Source of the DNA: Russula earlei
Taxonomy: Eukaryota > Basidiomycota > Agaricomycetes > Russulales > Russulaceae
Assembly: GCA_025769875.1 (NCBI GenBank)
Contig: JAGFNK010000021.1
Coordinates: 62,001-126,000, forward strand
Direction of reading: 5' to 3'
Length of the DNA: 64,000 bases
Shown here: piece after piece, positions 9,570 through 19,644 of the stretch
Position numbering within the stretch: the stretch's first letter is position 1
Layout of the letters: the number at the start of each line of letters is the position of its first letter
Position numbers and translations under genes: made by a program
The notes under the pieces: generated by a model
The model's input: only the letters and a program-made list of their open reading frames with translations
Database searches by the model: none
What the model was told of the DNA's origin: nothing

Positions 9570-11299
9570 TTGTCAAGTGCAGTCAAACTCCCGTCGCCCA
9601 TCCCTGAGCCTATGGACCAGGACGATGGCGACTTCACACAAACAAATACATCGGATTTATTCGACATATGTGATGGTATCCCAGAAGGTGCTGCCACCCC
9701 TGAGCATGCTCCGACTCCATCGGATGAAGCGCTTGATTGGGGCAGTGACCCCGAAGATAACAAAGCGTGCGTGCGCCTCCCTCTCTCCTTTCACTCGCTA
9801 AAGAACCTTTTAGCATCTCCCCAGTTCCAAAGTGGGCTAGATATGTCTAATAAGTGTTTGCTTGTATCACACAATGTACAAATTAGTGCAGGAAGTAGTT
9901 CCCTGCACAGTGAATGTAACACCAATTGTTCGAGATGTAGAGGAAAGCACGACTTGAGTAAAATGGGATCCTTATGGCTCCTAGACTCTGGCACGTCTGC
10001 ACACTTCACTTTCAAAATAAAAGACTTTATAGAGTATACGCCGGCTTTGCCGCACGAAAGATCCCCTGTTAAAACTGCCGATAACACAATATATGTGGAA
10101 GGCAAAGGCACTGTGTTGCTTCGGCACACTGTCAACTCTAAAATGGTTGTCACGTGCATTTCTCCTGTCCTCTATATTCCAAAAATTAACACTCGGATAT
10201 TATCTATGGGGAGTTTTTACAACAAGGGATGCATGCATTAGGGAATAAAAATCATATTTCCCTACGAGAGGATGGACGTATAATCCTGTCCTCTTACCCC
10301 TTACTCCCAGGTCAAACCACGTATTGGTTAGACGCCTCAATTGAAAGCGCGCAAGCGCATTCTCTTATCTACGAGGTAGATTATGATGTCATTCACTGAC
10401 GCCTTGGCCACCCATCTAAGGATGTTGTAACATGTGCAAAGACACATACCAAGGGTCTCCCTGAAGACCTGAAAATCCCTCAGGAACAGCTGGTATGTCC
10501 TGGCTGCACGCAAGGCAAAATGCCTGCATCTGCGCACCCCCCTTCTGAAACTCGTGCTTCCACACCATTCAAGCATATTCACTTGGACCTTAAGAGTTTC
10601 CCTGTGAAGTTGTATCATAAGTACGAATATTTCGTCAGCTTCATTGACGATTATTCCTCCTATGCATGGATCACACTCCTAAAAAATAAAAAGTCGACCA
10701 TAATGGCCGTCAAGCAATTCCTTGCTATGGTCAAGAACCAATACAAAGCAGGAATTAGAGAGTGGATGTCTGATGCTGGTGGAGAGTACAAGTCCGAGGC
10801 CTTTGATAACGTCCTAAAGGACGAAGGAATTAAAATCCTGCAAAGTGCCCCATACACTCCACAACAGAATGGACGCGCAGAGTGCTTTATGCGCACTGTA
10901 ATGGACAAAGCTCAGGCAATGCGCCTTGAAGCTTGTCTACCTCCCTCCTGGTGGGAATTTGCAGTGAATCATGGGACACACTGTTACAATAGGACACCTG
11001 CCAGACGCCTTCAATGGTGTACACCCTATGAAGTCCTAAAGAACGAGGTCCCTGATATCTCACACCTCAGAGTATTTGGTTGCAGTGCATATGTGCACAT
11101 ACCAGAAAAGCATCGAGTCAATAAGCTTTCACCTAAAAGCGAGCTAATGATCTACCTTGGTCATACTGAGGGGATCAAAGCCTCACTTTTCATGAGGCTC
11201 CCAAATAATACGCTTTACACAAATGCTACTGCCCTGTACAATGAGACCCTGTACCCCAAATGCGACAAAGCGCACACTAAAGGTACCACACTGGATTAA
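9570..11299 (+). pseudogene. Copia protease and integrase region
   Basis: The protease signature WLLDSGTSAHFT is near 9,977-10,010. After a TAG at 10,239 and a frame change comes the GAG-pre-integrase motif RLGHPSKDV with CPGCTQGK. The expected HRRLGH is broken by a TGA at 10,397-10,399. The integrase core (10,520-11,299) keeps its three acidic positions in HLDLKS, SDAGGEYKS and QQNGRAECF. The C-terminal KSELMIYLGH segment is present. Three frames are needed to read the polyprotein. Confidence 0.9.
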
Positions 11300-13352
11300 T
11301 GAACCGCATGAGGAACTACCGCAACAACCTGTTGAAGACACCATTCCTGGTGTTGACGACCCATTCCCTAAAATTAAAAGTGAGGACAATGAGCAGCCTA
11401 TACAGGCACCAGAAGAAGAGGAACGCAAGCAAACGCCCATCCCTCCTACACCGTCCCCTGCTCCTGTTGAAGAACCTGTACCTCTTCAAAGGTCTCAGCG
11501 GTTGAGGAAAGTACCTACCCATCCAGGCAACATCTATGGTGAATGCAGACACCCCACAGAAGTGGAAAAAGATGTTCGGCGCACACGCACATGGAGAACA
11601 ATGACAGAAAACCAACCCGGTAGCTCTGGCGAGGATAGTATGTCAGGATCGGCCGCACCAGGCCCTTACCCTCCTGTCGTCCTTGACGATCAACCACCAC
11701 AAGCCTCTGAGGATGAGGTAGAAGACATTCTACGTCTTGCAAGGGAAGGGGGAGTCAAATTTCTGAACTATCTGCTTGCCCAAGCAGTTCCACTAAGTTC
11801 AGAAGCACCTGATACTGTGAAGATTCGCGAATGGACCTTTAGGGACATTCTGCGAATGCCAAGTGAACTCCAAAAGGAGTGGAAAGATGCTTGTCACGAG
11901 GAGTTGGAATCCCTCCACAGACACAAAGTCTTTGAACTAGTCGATCCTCCCAAGGATCGCAAAATAATTAAAAACAGATGGGTATTCGACCTTAAGTCTG
12001 ATGGTCATAAAAAAGCCAGACTGGTCGCCAAAGGCTTCTCCCAAGTAGAAGGCATTGACTATGATGAAATATTCTCACCCATGGTACGGTTTGAGACAGT
12101 CCACCTGATGATTGCGCTTGCAGCACTCAAAAACTGGCACATTAGCGGACTAGACGTCAAGACTGCCTTTCTCTATGGTGAGCTCAATGAAGAGCTCTAT
12201 ATGGAGCAGCCCAAGGGCTTCAAAATAAAAGGCCAAGAGCATAAAGTCATGCGCCTTAAACGCGCAATATATGGACTCAAACAAGCGGCACTTGCATGGT
12301 GGAAAGCCCTTGACAAGTCCATGGCCTCGCTCAGCCTTATTCGCCTTATGTCTGACTCTGGGCTCTTTGTTAGTAAAGACAAGAGCATCAAAGCCATCAT
12401 CTATGTCAATGATGTGCTCTTCTTTGGAGCAGACAAAAAACAAATTAATAAAACAAAGGAGCACTTTATGAAGCTCTGGGAATGTTGAGATCTGGGCAAT
12501 GCCCAAGAATTTCTATGCATGCGCATTCAACGCAAGTCCAGCCAGATACACCTGGACCAGACTGAATATCTAAAGAAAGTGCTGCAGCGTTTTGACTTGC
12601 TTAATGCAAACCCTGCTCCTACTCCACTACCAGAGGGCTATCACCCCTCCTCCAACACTTCTGCTGCTGACCCAGCCTTGCGGTCAAAATTCCAGCAGGT
12701 TATAGGATCACTCCTATACATAATGCTTGGAATGCGTCCAGACATAGCCTTTGCTGTCACAAAGTTGTCACAACATGCTGCCAATCCCTCAGAGGATCAT
12801 TTAAATCGTGCATTCTATATTTGCCAATACCTCTTGGGAACTGCCAATTATGCCTTGGTCTACAATGGACCATCTAATGGCTGCCTAATGGCATATGCAG
12901 ACTCTGACTGGGCTTCTGATCCGACTAATCGGAAGTCCACTACAGGCTATATGGTGAACGTGGCTGGAGCAATATTTTCGTGGAACTCACGAGCGCAGAA
13001 AACAGTTGCGCTCTCCTCCACTGAAGCTGAGTACATGTCGCTCTCTGACATGAGCAGACAGTTGGTTTGGATCAAATCCTTACTAACAGAACTTGGCATC
13101 AATCTTGCTCCCATCCCACTGTTCGGTGATAACCAAGGCTCAATATTCTTAGCCTCCAACCCTGTGCAAGAAAAGCACATCAAACACATTGATTTGCGCT
13201 ATCACTTCATTCATGAAGTCATACAAAATAAACAGGTGGAGCTATTCTTTATTGAAGGGGCTAATAACCCAGCCAACATGTTCACCAAGAACCTTGGTCA
13301 CGTCAAGTTCCTCAAATTCAGGGAGCAACTAGGACTAATGTTCTACCCCTGA
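11223..13352 (+). pseudogene. Copia reverse transcriptase and RNase H region
   Basis: After an acidic/proline linker the RT reads WVFDLKSDG, KARLVAKGFSQ, LDVKTAFLYGEL and MEQPKGF. The catalytic box is YVND (Asn codon 12,408-12,410) instead of YVDD, which should abolish polymerisation. GAT to AAT sits in a GTC-GAT context, again a CpG change. A TGA at 12,486-12,488 follows WEC. RNase H motifs are intact in outline: ADSDWASDPTNRKSTTGY, SSTEAEYMS, DNQGSI and KHIDLRYHFI. Confidence 0.92.
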
Positions 13353-13392
13353 ATGTGGGAAAATGCTCACGGCATCTACCGATGCACTTAGC

Positions 13393-13401
13393 AAGGGGGA
13401 G
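13393..13401 (+). other. Copia polypurine tract
   Basis: AAGGGGGAG lies directly before the 3' LTR, where plus-strand DNA synthesis is primed. Confidence 0.75.
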
Positions 13402-13786
13402 TGTTGAACTGGAACCTGAACAGATCAAAGAAGGTGAAGACCTTCATACAAGGTTCAAGATCCGCTCATAGATGTTACGTGTTAGACAGAACTTTAGTAT
13501 ATGTGCTTATGGCAATAGGGTTATGCATACTACACTATCTATCACAAGATGCAGCCTTATGCTGCGTCTAGAATGTTTCCACATCACGTGTCACTTAATG
13601 CGCGATATAGTGGACACCTGTAGTCACCTCTTTTGGACTTAGGAACAGCCCTGGGTCATAGAGGTATAAATACCATACATGTAGACGAGTATACATATCG
13701 CTCTACACCCCAATATCACTTGAGCATTAGCACAACCTCTAAGGTGGGTTGCTTGGCCTGTTAGCTGCGCTCTATGCTGCGCAACA
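13402..13786 (+). repeat. Copia 3' LTR
   Basis: 385 bp, same ends as the 5' LTR, about 96.6% identical by count (13 differences, all transitions). It is followed by the ATATT duplication. Confidence 0.97.
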
Positions 13787-14423
13787 ATATTCCCTAGTTG
13801 ATCCTTGGAGTTCAAGTAACCATTGAAATCCTTGTGCCATGGTGTGCATAGGTCATTGGCAGCAACAGGAGATGTACTAGACTCAACACCATCTTTATCT
13901 CCATCGTCGGACAACTCACAGATTAGTATGCTGACCTTGCGCATTGCAGACTTGCCTGTTCATTGTAATGGTGGTTCAATGCACCTTGCACAGTCTCAAT
14001 AGGCAGGCTGCTCATGGGTTGTGGGACTTCCTTGGTTGATGCAGGGTTCTCATCATCAGTGACTGCTGTGTGGACTTGTGATTTTTTTCTACCTGTTGTA
14101 AATTGACATCAATTGGTTTACAATCTGCTGTGCATGTTGAAACACTTACAAGTTTGTTGGCTCTCATGATCTGAATCAGAAGAGATCTCTTGAGCATCCA
14201 TGACAGGTGGTGATGAAGGAGTTGATGTTGGAATTGGCAGGTCTGATGCCACAGACAAAGATGCTTGGTGTTGTTTAGCAGCTTCATCACTGGCTTGCTT
14301 CACTTCAATAGCACATTTATAGGCAGAGAGTGTGGGTGCCACTGAATTGGAGGCATCAATCTTTCTTGATGCTGTTAGTAACCATTTTGGGCAAGGCACT
14401 GATGAAGCAGTATTTGTTGACAT
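13787..14423 (-). pseudogene. hAT transposase N-terminal and pre-dimerisation parts
   Basis: At 13,944-13,787 the minus strand reads WHKDFNGYLNSKDQLGN. Joined across the Copia insertion it continues as MTIDEWWG, the normal hAT sequence, which shows the exact insertion point. At 14,423-14,150 a second frame starts MSTNTASSVPCPKWLLTA, reads ASNSVAPTLSAYK and then DAQEISSDSDHE. This resembles the N-terminal region of Agaricomycete hAT proteins. The zinc finger and catalytic core expected between them are gone. Confidence 0.65.
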
Positions 14424-14665
14424 CCTCAGTGACAGTGGGAATAGTATGATTCTTGTGTTTGGGCAGTATTTTCATGGCAGAAAAGTGGCACAAGTTCATG
14501 GATGGACAGGAAGAAAAATGTGGAACTCAGAATTAAAATTTTACCAAGTGGTTTGGGGTCTGGAAGATGACAGAACACCTGAACTATGGACTGCACTGTT
14601 TGCATCATGCATGCATCAGATCTTGACCGTTATGTCCGTTGATATTGCATTCAGAACATGTTGAT

Positions 14666-15124
14666 CATATCATTCTGAAGATGTACTAACGAAGCAATGA
14701 ATAGCATTGCTTCTGTTCCAGATGTTCCTGTACTGCCACGTACATTGCTTCCTTGATTAGGAAAGTACTTATGACACTGAGATTGCTACTAGGGAAGCAC
14801 TTAATGCTTCCAGCACCGAGATCATTTACATAGAAGCAACCTCACTTCTATGAGCCGCCTTTTGCTTCTATAGCACCAACCAGTACTACAGTAGCATGAA
14901 CCTTATCCCTGTAGGGCTATATAAAGCCCCCAGTCTGTAGCAGTTGAGCCCTAAGCTCGACTTAGTTTGCCAATCCCAAACAGTTGACTCCTACCCTGTC
15001 TGCAGAGGCCCTCTCATCTTGTTGCCATACTCCAGAAGGATCTAACACTCCTTCCTCTCCACAAGTATTGCTTGCTTGACTCAAGCATATCTGCATTGGT
15101 AGGACGTGTTCATAGACGTGACCA
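14666..15124 (+). mobile_element. possible solo LTR inside the hAT
   Basis: A 459-bp stretch is flanked by TTGAT(C) at 14,661-14,666 and 15,125-15,130. It ends in CA and carries a CTATATAAAG box near 14,918. It shares its R/U5-like words with the LTR-like region at 2,270-2,680. The left end reads CA rather than the expected TG, so the boundary is uncertain. Confidence 0.4.
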
Positions 15125-15303
15125 TTGATCTTATTTAAGGCACTTTGGAGCCTTAACACCTGGCTCAGGTTTCATTGAGCGCAAGCCTGGGCTGTGGAGC
15201 CCTCCAAAGCTGGCTGTAAGGCCCAGCTTGGCTCAGGCTTCTAGGGCTCAGTAGCTAGGGCTTGATGGCTTGGAGCCAAGCCTTGGACATCACTACTGAC
15301 CAC

Positions 15304-15880
15304 TGCCCCCAAGAAGCCTCCATGTGGCCACCAGAGCTTGAAACACAAAGATAAGTTGAAGCCCAGGTAAGTGCTGGATCAATGCAATGGGAAATGGGTA
15401 TATCTTAATCAGTTTGTGATCCAGGAGCACTGCTCAGTCAGTTTTGGGTAAAAACAACAATCAGCAAAACCACTTTCAACACTATCAGGGTTCTCCCCCA
15501 GACCTATCCAACCTTCCCTTGCAGGCAGAGGTTAGAAGCAAATGCAACAAACACAGTCCACTGCCTCCTTTCCATTCTCTTCATACCCACCAGATCCATA
15601 TTTCCCCAGGAGACAGTCCTGGCATGCTATGCATTCTCCCAAATCCTTTTGCACTCAAGTGCTCTCTCTGTGCTTGAGGCTTTGCTTCTTGAGGACTACC
15701 TCTCCTCTATGTCCTCACTCCCACTGGATCTAGAGAAGACAGGAAAACTGGGCATGAGCCAATGCGCTCTCATCAAGAAGCTGGGCAAGCTGCTGCACTT
15801 CTGCATCCAGTCATCAGGACATAACCAGGAACTCATGAGGGGATTTGTCACTGCAAGACAACTCTCCAGTCAACCTAGTT
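15304..15880 (+). pseudogene. DUF155/RMD1-family gene fragment, 3' part
   Basis: Continues the fragment at 6,850-7,317 beyond the hAT. The frame at 15,649 reads SALSVLEALLLEDYLSSMS, LPLDLEKTGKLGMSQCALIK and KLGKLLHF. This is the DUF155 helical segment (S.L...E..L...L..TGK......LIKKLG.LL.FR). Directly after KLLHF it jumps to QSSGHNQELM, resembling the C-terminal ESSGHRMELII motif, so an internal piece is deleted. Frames change at least once between 15,440 and 15,650. Confidence 0.65.
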
Positions 15881-16836
15881 GTTGGTGATTGGGGATGCCC
15901 TCCTCTAACACTTGCATGCAACCAACATCTATCTATCTGAATTACAGTATTGTGCTTGCTGCTTTGGTACACTTGGCAAGATGTAGATGAAAATTTGAAC
16001 TGATCACATAAGTCACATAAGGCAGAATCATTTTGAGGGGCTGGTATGGTGGTATAAGACTTTGAGTGTTCACAAGATGGAGGTTGATCCAAAAGTAGAC
16101 ATGGCCCAAATGGGGCCACAGCAGGTGGCTAACTCATAACTCAATGACAGGCAAGTGCCAATGGCAACAAGAGTGTTCAAATGTTCTTGTTCTTGGAATG
16201 TAGATCCAAAAGTAGACTCGAATTCGAATTGGCTCAATCCACAACCAGGCTTGGCTCGGTCCGGCTCACCCAATCTTACCAAGCCGTTGCTGAGCCGAAC
16301 CGAGCCGGACCGGACCGAGCCGCGACAGAAGTCGACTCTCCATACAGAGCAAGTCTGAGGTGTGATGTCGAACGCGGATGCGATGATCGTCAAGCAGAGT
16401 CTTGAGGCAGGCCTGATGAGAGTAGGGCAAAAGGAGATCTATTCTTCAAGAAGGTAGAGAGTACAATGGAAAGTATAAGGTGGGTCGCATGATCACATGA
16501 GATGGGAGACAAGGGATCGAGGACAATCGAGATCCATATGAAACATGAATGTCTCACCCGTGACATCAGAGCATGCTACCCAACCCATCATAAGAACCCT
16601 ACAACAATTCTTGAGAGAGCGACGCGGCGAGGAGGCAATGCGAGATGCGCCAAGGGCAGCGAGCCCTCGCGTACGGCGGCGACGATCGAGAACGGACGCG
16701 AAGGGAGGGCGGGAGCGAGCGCGTGATTCCGAGACGAGCTGGGATAACTGCGTGCGATCACATTTCACATGCCAGTGCCATTCTTTTGAAGCATGAATGG
16801 CCTGCCGGGACTCGTTCTTGTTCGACTTCTTCCAAT
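15881..16836. other. no gene; transition from CpG-poor to normal sequence
   Basis: No coding region recognised. A 15-bp direct repeat, GATCCAAAAGTAGAC, is at 16,086-16,100 and 16,203-16,217. An inverted repeat (GGCTCGGTCCGGCTC near 16,253 against GAGCCGGACCGGACCGAGCC near 16,303-16,322) could form a GC-rich hairpin. CpG content rises sharply from about 16,250 onward. The last 200 bp should include the carrier promoter. Confidence 0.5.
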
Positions 16837-18095
16837 ATGTCAAGGACAACAAGAGACAGGAAACCTGTCGGATTTGGAACCCACATCACCGCTGGAGGCA
16901 TCGCTGGAGCCGTGGAAGCAGTTCGTATCTGCGCATAGCTGAACATCGTGCGATTTAATTTTCCGATTGTCACAGCTATGCTGCCAACCACTCGACACTA
17001 TCAAAGTGCGAATGCAACTCTCCAAGACCGGACGTACTCCAGGGGTACGTCTCCATACATATGGCGGCGCCTCGCACATTAACCTCGACGCGATCCATAA
17101 TCCCACCTAGACCAAACCTCGCGGCTTCATTGCTACCGGTGCCATGATTGTGCGGCGTGAGACAGCGCTCGCGTTGTACAAGGGCCTCGGTGCTGTGCTC
17201 TCTGGCATCGTACCCAAGATGGCGATCCGGTTTGCGAGCTTTGAGACCTACAAAGGTTGGCTTGCGGATCGCGAGACGAGAAAAACGACCGTTTTCAACA
17301 TCTTCTTGGGTGCGCCCGTCATACGGCGCCCCGCGAGAATCTGATGCTCATCATTCTCGTGCCCGATTTCTCAGCTGGCCTTGGTGCAGGCACCACGGAG
17401 GCGGTCTTGGTGGTGAACCCTATGGAGGTTGTCAAGATCCGCCTGCAGGCACAGATGCACTCTTTAGCTGACCCGCTGGAAACGCCGCAATATCGTAACG
17501 CGGGTCATGCTGTGTATACGATCGTTCGCGAGGAGGGCTTCGCTGTGCTATATCGTGGCGTGACACTCACCGCCCTTCGACAAGCAACTAATCAAGGTGC
17601 GCTGGCGTGCGTGCGCATATGTGATGCCAGCTCACAACACCAACACAGGCGCGAACTTTACCGCGTATCAGGAATTGAAAAAATTTGCCCACCAGCAACA
17701 GCCGGAGCTGACCGACCTGCCAACCTATCAGCATATGGTTATTGGCCTCATATCAGGTGCCATGGGCCCATTTTCCAACGCACCCATAGACACCATCAAA
17801 ACCCGTATGTATTTATTCATGTGCCTGGTTTTCACTAGTTCACGGATGGGGATGGCACGTAGGATTACAGAAGGTCACATTCCCTCCGGAGACGCCTGCG
17901 ATTACGCGCATCACCTCGATCGCGTCAGATATGTGGAGACAGGAGGGTGTACATTCTTTTTACAAGGGCATCACGCCACGCGTCTTGCGTGTCGCTCCAG
18001 GCCAGGCAATTGTTTTTGCTGTGTACGAGCGCGTGCGGCGACTCATCGAACACGTCAAGGAGGTTTCAGACGACGATGACCGGTACAGCGAATAA
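16837..18095 (+). CDS. SFC1: mitochondrial succinate/fumarate-type carrier
   Basis: Solute carrier family 25 protein of the mitochondrial inner membrane, close to yeast Sfc1/Acr1, which exchanges cytosolic succinate for fumarate. Six exons joined by five GT-AG introns of 50-70 bp (first intron 16,921-16,975) give a continuous protein with three carrier repeats. The signatures are PLDTIKVRMQ, NPMEVVKIRLQAQ and APIDTIKTRLQK (PxD/E-x-x-K/R), each followed by an EG-type motif (for example TIVREEGFAVLYRG, WRQEGVHSFYKGITPR). GLGAGTTEAVLVVNPMEV and ARQ/LRQATNQGANF are specific to the Sfc1/citrate-carrier branch. Translation starts at MSRTTRDRKPVGFGTHITAG and stops at 18,093-18,095 after DDDDRYSE. 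Intact. Confidence 0.93.
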
Positions 18096-18271
18096 CGTTT
18101 ATGAACCGATTTGGATGTCATCACATTGTTGTATAGCATATACCTTACCGAACGGTTGTCGCGCGCTCCAGCTGCGAACTGATTGGGGTTAGGACCAACA
18201 TAGACATAAGCATGCAGATGGGGATTTGAAACCCTACGTGACCGTACTCTGTGAATTCACCCGCTCGACTA

Positions 18272-19644
18272 ATGTCAGAATCGGCCTCGTCCGCTCCAAA
18301 GGTCCTTGTATTGCATGGGTACGTCGTCCACCTTGTCACAACTAACCCCTGACTGACACCCTTCCCACCAGGTACAGCCAGAATGCCAGCATCTTTAGCA
18401 AACGAGTGAGTATTTTCACACTTAAGCTGTCAACCGATCACCATGGCACCAACTCTCGACTTCTAGCTCGCCGCACTGAGAAAGAGCGTCGGCAAGGACA
18501 TCGAGCTCGGTTGAGTTCTCCATTCGCATCTTCCTGGGAACCCAGTTTTTTATCCTCCCTTGGCTTTGATGCGACCGCAGTGTTTGTCGACGCACCTCAC
18601 GTGTTGGAACCTGTCGACCTGACCGGACACGGTACCACCCTCGATATGCTTGGGGCGTCCGAGGCATCCGCGGCGTCTGAAGACCCTGCGCTCAAGCCGC
18701 GAGGCTGGTATAAGACGGACCTGACGCGCACGCGTACGGACGGACTGGAAGAGAGCCTCGCTCATCTCCGGGACATTTTAAGAACACAAAGCTTCGAGGT
18801 GCGTCATTAACCCCTCACGTCGCAAAGAAGCCGGGGGACGGGGAGGGTGGGCGGAAGAGAGGTGATGGTGACTGTGATGATATTGATGATGACGGTGACG
18901 ACGAGGATGACGATGATCCCTCCAAGCTGAAACTTCTCTATTTTTCTTAGGGCATCTTTGGCTTCAGGTGAGGAAGGCTTCGCACGAAGCCCCACAAAAG
19001 AGCGCGATCTGATCCCGGGGCTCGTCCCATTCCTGGTGTTCATCCAGCCAAGGTGCGGCAATGGCGGCCCTGCTGGCGGCTCTTGTGCGGGGGTTTTTTT
19101 TTCACCTCCTAGTGGGGAGCTAATAAATGAAATGGCGTGTAGCTTGAGCGGCCACATCACCACCCCCCATTCCTCGTGGACGGCGTGCCTCCGCACCCAC
19201 CTTTGTATGTCACAATTCTCTGCTATCATTAACGTATTGACATTTCGATGGCATGGCTACGCAGCAGATTCTGCATTGCCGTGTCTGGATTCAAGGTGGC
19301 TGGACCGCTCTCAGCTGCAGTCTTTTCGGAGGGGTATGCCACACCCACGCTACACGTGCTAGGGAAGAACGACATTCTCGTTGTGGAGGAACGTTCGCGA
19401 GTCCTCATCAACGTCTCCGCTGGGAAACGGGTGGTGGAGCACGAAGGAGGTATGCGACAACTTCTTTTCCCGAGACCGGGATGCTCACCGTCCTTCTTCC
19501 AAAGGTCACTTCGTCCCATCCAAGGCGAGCTGGCGGGCATTCCTGAGAGCGTACATGCTCGATCCGACGGGAGATATTCCTGGCCCTGGCCCATCCTCAA
19601 TTTCGCAGCCTGGGTCAGGTGCAGTCACTCCGCTTGCAGGTTAA
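18272..19644 (+). CDS. FSH1-family serine hydrolase
   Basis: Alpha/beta hydrolase of the FSH1 (DUF341) family, small cytosolic serine hydrolases of unsettled substrate. Exons join as MSESASSAPKVLVLHG-YSQNASIFSKR, then VFVDAPHVLEPVDL and GIFGFSQGAAMAALLAAL. A short exon LERPHHHPPFLVDG follows, then FCIAVSGFK and HFVPSKASW. The triad is visible: Ser in GFSQG, Asp in LGKNDI and His in GGHFVPS. Six introns are inferred, including one right after VLHG and one inside GFSQ; each restores the frame. The protein ends in a proline/glycine tail at the TAA 19,642-19,644. It lies 177 bp after the carrier on the same strand. Confidence 0.88.

Larger units (their letters stand above)
7949..13786 (+). mobile_element. 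Ty1/copia LTR retrotransposon, full length but inactivated
   Basis: The element is 5,838 bp, with two 385-bp LTRs starting TGTTGAACTGG and ending CAACA, flanked by the 5-bp duplication ATATT (7,944-7,948 and 13,787-13,791). Order is gag, protease, integrase, reverse transcriptase, RNase H, which defines Copia. A primer-binding site and polypurine tract adjoin the LTRs. In-frame stops, frameshifts and a changed catalytic residue make it dead. The insert lies within the transposase of a hAT element. Confidence 0.97.
7318..15295 (-). mobile_element. hAT element, internally deleted, split by Copia
   Basis: The element is bounded by an exact 8-bp duplication, CTGACCAC, at 7,310-7,317 and 15,296-15,303. 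The termini are imperfect inverted repeats starting TAGTGATGT. Both ends carry subterminal GGCTTGGCTC / GGGCTCAGG words on either strand, typical of transposase-binding repeats of hAT elements. Without the Copia insert (7,949-13,786 plus one ATATT) the element is about 2.1 kb. It keeps transposase N- and C-terminal pieces but lacks the catalytic middle, so it could move only in trans. It inserted in the DUF155 gene copy. Confidence 0.85.

Noticed and set aside
16837..18095. premature stops in the carrier gene
   Set aside because: Every apparent stop lies in an intron with good GT-AG ends; the spliced protein is complete.
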